Assembly (NCBI RefSeq): GCF_037975245.1
Contig: NC_092567.1
Span: forward strand, 17,639,876 to 17,703,875
Length of the DNA stretch: 64,000 nucleotides
Reading direction: 5' to 3'
Source: Apostichopus japonicus
Lineage: Eukaryota > Echinodermata > Holothuroidea > Aspidochirotida > Stichopodidae
This document shows positions 58,048 through 64,000 of the stretch, in pieces. Below the pieces are notes generated by a model that saw only the letters and a program-made list of their open reading frames with translations, made no database searches and was not told where the DNA came from. The position numbers and the translations under genes were made by a program. Every line of letters starts with the position of its first letter. Position 1 is the first letter of the stretch.

Positions 58048-58310
58048 GTGGCTATTCTTACGACTAGTTGTAAGACTAATTTATAAATACGTATGCGCAG
58101 TTGCTTTAACGTGGCTATTTTTACTACTAGGAGTACTTTTTTACGACTAGGCGTAACAATAATTTCCGGTTAAGGTTAGTGTTTAGGGTTAGGTTTAGGG
58201 TTACACTACTACATGCGAAGTTGCTTTATTTACTTCACTGGGCTTGAATACGCCGATGTCGTAAGAATAGTTTATAAATACTTGTTACAACTAGTCATAA
58301 GAATAGCCAC
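58048..58310. mobile_element. MITE (263 bp) with internal telomere-like repeats
   Basis: GTGGCTATTCTTACGACTAG..TTGTAA at the left and the inverted equivalent ending AGAATAGCCAC at 58,310, arms about 26 bp with one mismatch. An inner palindromic pair, TTTATAAATAC, is also present. The centre contains TTAGTGTTTAGGGTTAGG and TTTAGGGTTA (58,176-58,202). Confidence 0.8.
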
Positions 58311-61300
58311 GGCCTAAAGCTATCGTGGCTTTGTTTAATTTATCCCGTTCTTCGGGAATGACGTCATAACTGATTAACCTTGGTGAATTTCTCGACAGTG
58401 CTAACAACTAAATGACGACACAGTATTGTTTGAGATTGCTTTCCTTCCATTACCATTTAGCTCATGCCATGCCATTTCACATCAAACTTAGTTACCCTCT
58501 TATGCGAACAGCCTAAACAAGTAGGCAATGGACACTGATTGTTTGTCTAGAGGTTTGAAACCAGTAAAGAAGTTCGTCATTCCATTGCTAGCAATGCTAG
58601 TTTTTTTTAGTGACCTATTTTTGTATTGTGGTTCAGCTCTTAAACGTACTTTTGGTAAAATGATCAAGTTAATGGTGAAGCACGATGACCGAGCGATCAA
58701 ATTTGCTGACCTCAAGCGAGACGACCAAATAGTGATTTGTGTTTCGTTTTGCCATTCGTGTTGGCACGCCATTGTTTTGAAATTAAAGAAGCGAAAGCCA
58801 TGGAAAATGTCATTGATGTATTTGATGTCATTTGATGTCATTGATGTCATTGATGTCATTAACCAATTATATTTTTGTTTTCTATCTTTGTCTCTCTCAG
58901 TGAATTGGTATTTACCCCATGATTTTTTTTATTCAAAGACCGACGTCAATGTTACGAAAAACATAGAAATAAATTTCCCTAAAAGAACTGATAAAAAGTC
59001 ATATTTATGTGTCTATTTTGTTTGAAGCGTTTTGCACATTTCAGAATTTCGTCAACAGGGCCCCTTTAACCATTCAAAGTAAAAACCAGTGTCGTATGGA
59101 AGAAATGTAACAAATTCATGCAAATCTTTGTTTGACAAAAGAGAAAAATATTTATTGCATTTTGTTCAATGATCAGCTTTGTCTAACAAGGAAAATACAA
59201 CATACACAAAGCAAACACGTACTCGAGTAAAGATATTATCAGTCCTTTTGAGGAGTGGTAGTTATAGAACAATTTAATATGCTTACACCATTAAAGTTAA
59301 CTATGCAACTAGTGTTTACCCTCATGAGGTTTGTCTGTCAGCATATAGCCACTGTATGATGGCATGCCTTGGCATTGGTGGCAGAAAGGAGAAAAAGATA
59401 GATTTGTACAAAGGTTACAGAAATAAAACGGCTCAATGCAAAATACTTCGAAGCCAAATAAGGTAAATATTGAATATATGTCAGCTCATGACGATACATT
59501 TGGAGTATTTTATTGATGCGTGGTCTAGAGATTTACCAGTTCTTTTTGATATAGTTGCTTAAAGCTTGTGATATTAACAAGAAACATAAACAGTTGACAC
59601 CAATTGAAAATTTATATCAAACTTATCAATGGAGAATAACATCTAACAATAAACACTTTCCATGTATTTGTATGTATATATATATATATTTATATATATA
59701 TATATGTGTGTGTATGTTTGTATGTATATATATATGTTTGTGTATATATATTAATATTTCGTAATAATTTATTCAGGCGAGTAAAGTCCAGGAACTTCTA
59801 TTAACAAAAATAGTCCTACGGCAGAACAAATTGACATTTTATATCGAAGAGAAAATAGCTTATACTTAGTTGAAACCCCATCTCGGTATCGTTCTTAACG
59901 CTAGATATGTTCTTTGAATGTAAATTTTTCTTTACCATTTAGGATGTGGTTCCAACCTCAAGATGCAGTATTTCCAGCCCTGTCTTAAGTTTGTCACTTT
60001 ATGACTAATTTATAATATCAGGCTTTTCTAAAAAGAAAATATTGTAATTCACAAACTAAATATGGCATAATCCAAACTAAAAGAACCAAGTTAAATTGGA
60101 CCTGGCGTTCTGCACAAACTTGGTCCATAATCGCCGTGTTTTGTCGTCCTTCGGTCATCGATGCGGAAGGCATCCTCCAACAACACAAGGACCGGCATTT
60201 TCGTAAGATATTGCACGTCGCGCATCCTGTCTGTGGTCAGCACTTGTGTTCCTAACATGACGTCATCGTTGTGTTGTTATGAAATCACGTTTTTCAGAGG
60301 TCTGCTTCCGGGTGCAAATTTTAAAGCTTTAATTACTCATTAGTGCTTGGGGTTTAAAGGGTGATGAGAACAGTTTTCAACATTTAGATTTTATCATAAA
60401 TTTTGAGAGAATTACTCTCAATTCGTTCTATTTTCGTGACATGGCCTCTTTAAGTGGTGTTTAGAATGCAGTTTAGTGTTGAGAATGCACTACAGAACCC
60501 AGTAGAAGCCTAGGCTACTCACCATCGTTGTACTAGTGAATTGCAAAACGCCAGGCTAACAACGGTTACACGTACTGCGTAGCGTAACACTAACCATAAT
60601 ACTAGTTGCCTAACATGAGTAACAATTGACATTAGTGCACGGTTTTACCTCTAAGTTTAAGGAATAACTGGTAGGCCGATGGTGGCGGTTGATACTTCCA
60701 TTCTTTTATAGACCTTCTCGGGTGAGTTACAGTTGAAAGTTGCTTAAAAAGTTTCACAAAAATGATTTTTCATATCAATTTATTTGTGTCGGAGTGATCG
60801 TATAAAACTAAGCCAAGCAATGCTTACGCTGTGCAAACAGCAAGCTGGCGTTTCTTTGCGGTTTCGAAACGGAATATGGTGTTGAAGTCAAAGGTAAACT
60901 TAAACCTCGTACAAAATATGATTATAAACCCTGGAGAAATTGTCTTAGGCCTCCCAATTTGAGAGTTTCGTGTCACTAAAAATGATAAATCTAATTAAAC
61001 TATACCAAAAGGTTGAAACAATAATAAATTAGAAAGGATTGAATCACAATATACTTTATACATTAATTATTGATCTCGACTTGGCAATATGCGGCTTACT
61101 TTCATAGACTTCGAATCACTGATCTAAATATAGATTCAAGCTCGTCTTAATCACATTTGAATACACGCAAAATAATGCAGGTGTATGCTACGTATTAAAT
61201 CATATACTATCTGGAAGAACTTCTCTCGCATAAATAGGAATTTTTCATTTCACCTTAATGTACCATATGGAATAAACAATTCAGTGATCAGACATAAGTT

Positions 61301-61319
61301 GTACCACATCTCTGTAGTG
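58311..61319. other. No gene recognised
   Basis: A 165-codon frame at 58,528-59,025 (+) is overlapped by a 119-codon frame on minus. Neither shows a domain, and both run through (GATGTCATT)n at 58,815-58,860, so I do not call a gene. A TATATG/TGTATG microsatellite lies at 59,670-59,755. Confidence 0.35.
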
Positions 61320-61572
61320 GCATCGCCAGCGAGGTTGGGGGCAGGAGAAAGAGTGCCCCCACAGAAATTTTTGGGGACGCGATGGGCGACGGTGAAATAT
61401 CAAAGGGAGCAACAACAAAAAAGGAAATGATAGCACCATTTTGCATCTAAGCCCTTTTCGAAAAACAAAATTTTTCAAGCCCTCATAACCCTTCCCCAAA
61501 AGGCGATCCACCGTTATATGTGCCTGAATTTGGGGACAGAAATTTGACTTTTCCAGCACCCCCCCCCTTCAA
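61320..61572. mobile_element. Possible degraded hAT-like non-autonomous element
   Basis: GGCATCGCCAGCGAGGTTGGGGGC (in two words) at the left and a C-run (61,559-61,567) at the right resemble the G-rich/C-rich margins of the hAT-like elements at 3.4-3.8 kb. The right end motif is not recognised. Confidence 0.3.
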
Positions 61573-61865
61573 AGCTTTTACAAACCAACATACTTCGACT
61601 ATGGTGCTCTGCAATTAGTCGATGGAATAGACATCCAACAAAGTGATTTTATCTTGAGGACAGAACAAAATGTTGTCTTGTTCACAACCCTTTGTATAGC
61701 TATTTGTTTATGCCTTTGGAGCCACGTATTACCCGGTCCATCTACTTTTGTCAAGCCATGTCCTGTTCTAGCCTCTAGAAATATTTCAATTTGTGTTTTG
61801 CAAGTTGAAACTGTGTTAGTACAAGTACATAATGTACACCAGTTATGATCCAATTAACACGGAAT
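61573..61865. other. No gene recognised
   Basis: Overlapping open frames on both strands (61,599-61,853) without recognisable domain or splice signals. Confidence 0.3.
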
Positions 61866-62140
61866 AGTAGAAGATTTACCGGTTTGAACTTGACAGGTAC
61901 CGGTTGTTCACTACAGGTTAACAGGTACCTACTAAGAGCGACTGTTACCTGTTAAATGAGTTGCTGTATTTGTTAAAATCAACTGGTTAAACAGATGCCT
62001 GTTAAAACCAACTGGCACCTGTTGAATGCAACTGGTGTAACAGGTACCTGTTAAAGCAGTTGTTTTCAACAGGTTTATAACCTGTTGAAAGCAACTGGTT
62101 TAACAGGTACCTGTTAAATTAACTGGTATTTAAATGAAAA
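61866..62140. repeat. Array of AACAGGTACCTGTT palindromic units
   Basis: TAACAGGTACCTGTTAAA and variants (GACAGGTACCGGTT, TTAACAGGTACCTACT) are repeated about every 50-70 bp, with half-units AACTGGT and ACCTGTTGAA between. The outer units are in inverted relation (TTACCGG..GACAGGTACC against GGTACCTGTT..AACTGG). No coding. Confidence 0.7.
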
Positions 62141-63487
62141 CCTATTTCCTATTTCAGACATTCCTGAAACATTCCTAAGACATCAGGTGACCATGTGACG
62201 TCATCTTTGGTATACCGTACTCACAAAAATACTTTTAGTGTGTAACGTTGTATATTTGAGCTGCCAAAAATGTCAACGATATTACTCTTTTTCAAACGAA
62301 ATGACACAATTCTGTGTTGTTTGAGGTTGAGGTTATACCTCAGCCAACAAAAGCATCAGCTTTTTTAGCTTTCCGAGTAGAAGAACCGATCTAAAACGCC
62401 GTAGACTTCGGATCAAATTTGTGAGATCCAAGAGGAAAGATTTGTCAGCACAGCACCCGGAGTATCTCATGCTTATGAGTCCACATGCATGACCCTGCCC
62501 CTGCGTATGCTGCAAATGTCTCATTCTGCGAAACTTATATACTTTCGACAGCTGTGGCGGACATACCTCTTTGTTGTATTTCAGTATCGTGAGCTCGTGA
62601 TACATGTGTTATATTGTACGTTTTGTTTTTTCCGGCATCTGCATGGTCCACGGAGTGATATAAAACGGTACTATATAACAATCAGTCGTTTTATTTCGTT
62701 ATTGTCTGCCTTGTGATTGTGGGATCTTACTGATCAAGGCCTGTTTCAACTAGACCTAACTCTATGGCATCACACAGAGTCACGGTAGTATTTCGCCCAG
62801 GATTGAACAAGAAACGTGGATTTGGATATTCACTGCTAAAGTTGGTTTAATGACAGGATACCTTTCTGTGTTTGTACTTTTGTATATTAAAACGAGTAAG
62901 TACTATGTTCAGCTGAAGCTTAGTCATGTATATGCTACCCTGGTCGATCATCGGGCCAGCGTCTTCTCGTAGTTGTTTGATTATGTTAAGTGTTTTTGGT
63001 AATTCGTTGACAGTAACTTAAACCATTTTCCCGTGACATATCACGCATGAGGCATCTTTTAGGTCTATTCTTCTGTTCAGTTTGCGGTATTTTGCGATCA
63101 AATTGTATTACAGAATCGACAAGCTGCTTGCATGTTCTACAGTTTATTTTACCGTACGTACCTATTGACGCTCCGCTATGTAAACGATGCCTCCATTTGA
63201 GTGGATATTTTGCAAATAAAATTACCCATTTTACTTAATTTTCTGCTTAAAATTGTCTTAAAACTTGTTGTTTACCTTCATGTGTTCTTGTTTCAGCTAA
63301 CAGCTTTTCAAACGCTCGAAATTGGAAGTCAAAATACAGTTCAATTGTTCGCTATCTGTGTATAAACAGTACCTATTTCAGCGTTTGATTTTCGCGGGTA
63401 TACCAAACATGACGTCACACGGTGACTAGAGGCTCCTTTGGGTCAATCTCTGTTTTCAGATATTCCAGAGGTACATGTCACGTGACT
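62141..63487. other. No gene recognised
   Basis: A 90-codon minus frame (62,333-62,605) and others have no recognisable domain. ATGACGTCA occurs at 62,195 and 63,409, a CRE-like word that recurs widely in the window. Confidence 0.35.
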
Positions 63488-63968
63488 ATGGAAAGCCGTT
63501 TTAACATTTAATAAGGAATTTCAGATATCTCGAAATAATTTCAGATATCTCAAATAAAATTACAGATATCTCAAATTTATTTAAGATATCTACAAATAAT
63601 TGCAGATATCTTAAAATCAATTTCAGATATATCGAAATACCAGAGAATTTCAGATATCTGAAATTGATTTCGAGATATCTGAAATTGAATTCGAGATATC
63701 TGAAATTGAATTCGAGATATCTGAAATTGAATTCGAGATATCTGCAACTTAATTCCAGATATCTGAAATAGAATTTCCGATATCTCGAATTCAATTTCAG
63801 ATATCTGAAATAGAATTGCAGATATCTGAAAAAGAATTTCAGATATCTCGAATTCAATTTTAGATATCTGAAATAGAATTGCAGATATCTCGAATTCAAT
63901 TACAGATATCTCGAATTCAATTCAGATAGCTGAAAATTCCCGATTAAATGTTAAAATGGCTTTCCATA
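63488..63968. mobile_element. Foldback/MITE filled with GATATC palindromic units
   Basis: The terminal repeats TATGGAAAGCCGTTTTAAC..GGAATTT (63,488) and their inverse ending GGCTTTCCATA (63,968) are about 35 bp with few mismatches. The interior is a run of about 20-bp units GAATTCGAGATATCTGAAAT, about 20 copies, each centred on AGATATCT, with orientation and spacer bases varying. The 132-codon Phe-Arg-Tyr-Leu frame over it is a repeat artefact. Confidence 0.85.
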
Positions 63969-64000
63969 CGTACGCCATTTTAACATTTAATCGGGAATTT
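63969..64000. mobile_element. Start of a second copy of the GATATC element
   Basis: After CGTACG the terminus restarts: CCATTTTAACATTTAATCGG then GAATTT, identical to the inverted right end of the previous element apart from the missing outer bases. The window ends here. Confidence 0.7.

Noticed and set aside
58528-59025. 165-codon plus frame with a hydrophobic segment
   Set aside because: No domain, overlaps an equally long minus frame, runs through a GATGTCATT microsatellite and has no upstream promoter or splice evidence.
63501-63899. 132-codon frame with FRYLEFN-like repeats
   Set aside because: Direct translation of the 20-bp GATATC unit in alternating frames, not a protein.

Overview
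The window is nuclear DNA of a marine invertebrate. It is AT-rich, gene-poor and dense in repeats, and its genes carry spliceosomal introns with GT..AG boundaries. The best taxonomic clue is an invertebrate-type (i-type) lysozyme that, from memory of the family, most resembles echinoderm proteins, so I infer an echinoderm, possibly a sea cucumber. That assignment is inference. No prokaryotic-style operon, CRISPR array or rRNA gene was seen.

Layout. 1-7.9 kb: nested non-autonomous elements with hAT-like ends, an antisense RNA-like unit that begins like U2 snRNA, a foldback element, and a satellite-bearing element inserted in another element. 8.35-9.06 kb: two coding exons of the lysozyme. 9.4-10.2 kb: a duplicate of the 1.9-2.3 kb block, with an insertion. 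10.7-13.1 kb: a second copy of the satellite element. 13.1-27.2 kb: three related segments (A on the minus strand at 13.1-15.7, C at 17.9-19.1, B at 23.1-25.8), a 337-bp tandem array between A and C, the 3' end of a gene for a small Cys-rich single-pass membrane protein (25.28-27.23 kb), and an MBF2-like gene on the minus strand (20.4 kb). 28.8-33.3 kb: tandem arrays and a reversed copy of the first hAT-like element. 34.7-44.4 kb: decayed LINE reverse transcriptases, several inverted-repeat elements, a tRNA-derived SINE and a fragment of a B-family DNA polymerase of a virus-like element. 46-50 kb: local tandem duplications. 50.9-53.2 kb: a foldback element built from palindromic units. 54.1-56.3 kb: a second intact MBF2-like gene plus a broken third copy. 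56.3-64.0 kb: mostly anonymous DNA, one MITE and two more palindrome-unit arrays, the last running off the window.

Genes that look intact in the part seen are few: the lysozyme (signal-peptide exon not found), two MBF2-like genes (probably secreted or membrane-associated, function unknown) and the membrane protein (only its last two exons recognised). Lysozyme is an innate immune or digestive enzyme. No shared pathway can be shown.

The most unusual signals are: (1) hairpins of about 26-35 bp inserted next to TACAAC-like sites, visible because duplicated segments give occupied and empty versions; (2) a U2-snRNA-headed, strongly structured RNA unit ending in T5; (3) four unrelated arrays (at 29, 51-53, 62 and 63.5 kb) that share one architecture, repetition of a short unit centred on a palindrome, two of them bounded by inverted termini; (4) an MBF2-like family in a probable echinoderm, duplicated in inverted orientation with a conserved hairpin at the presumed 5' splice site.
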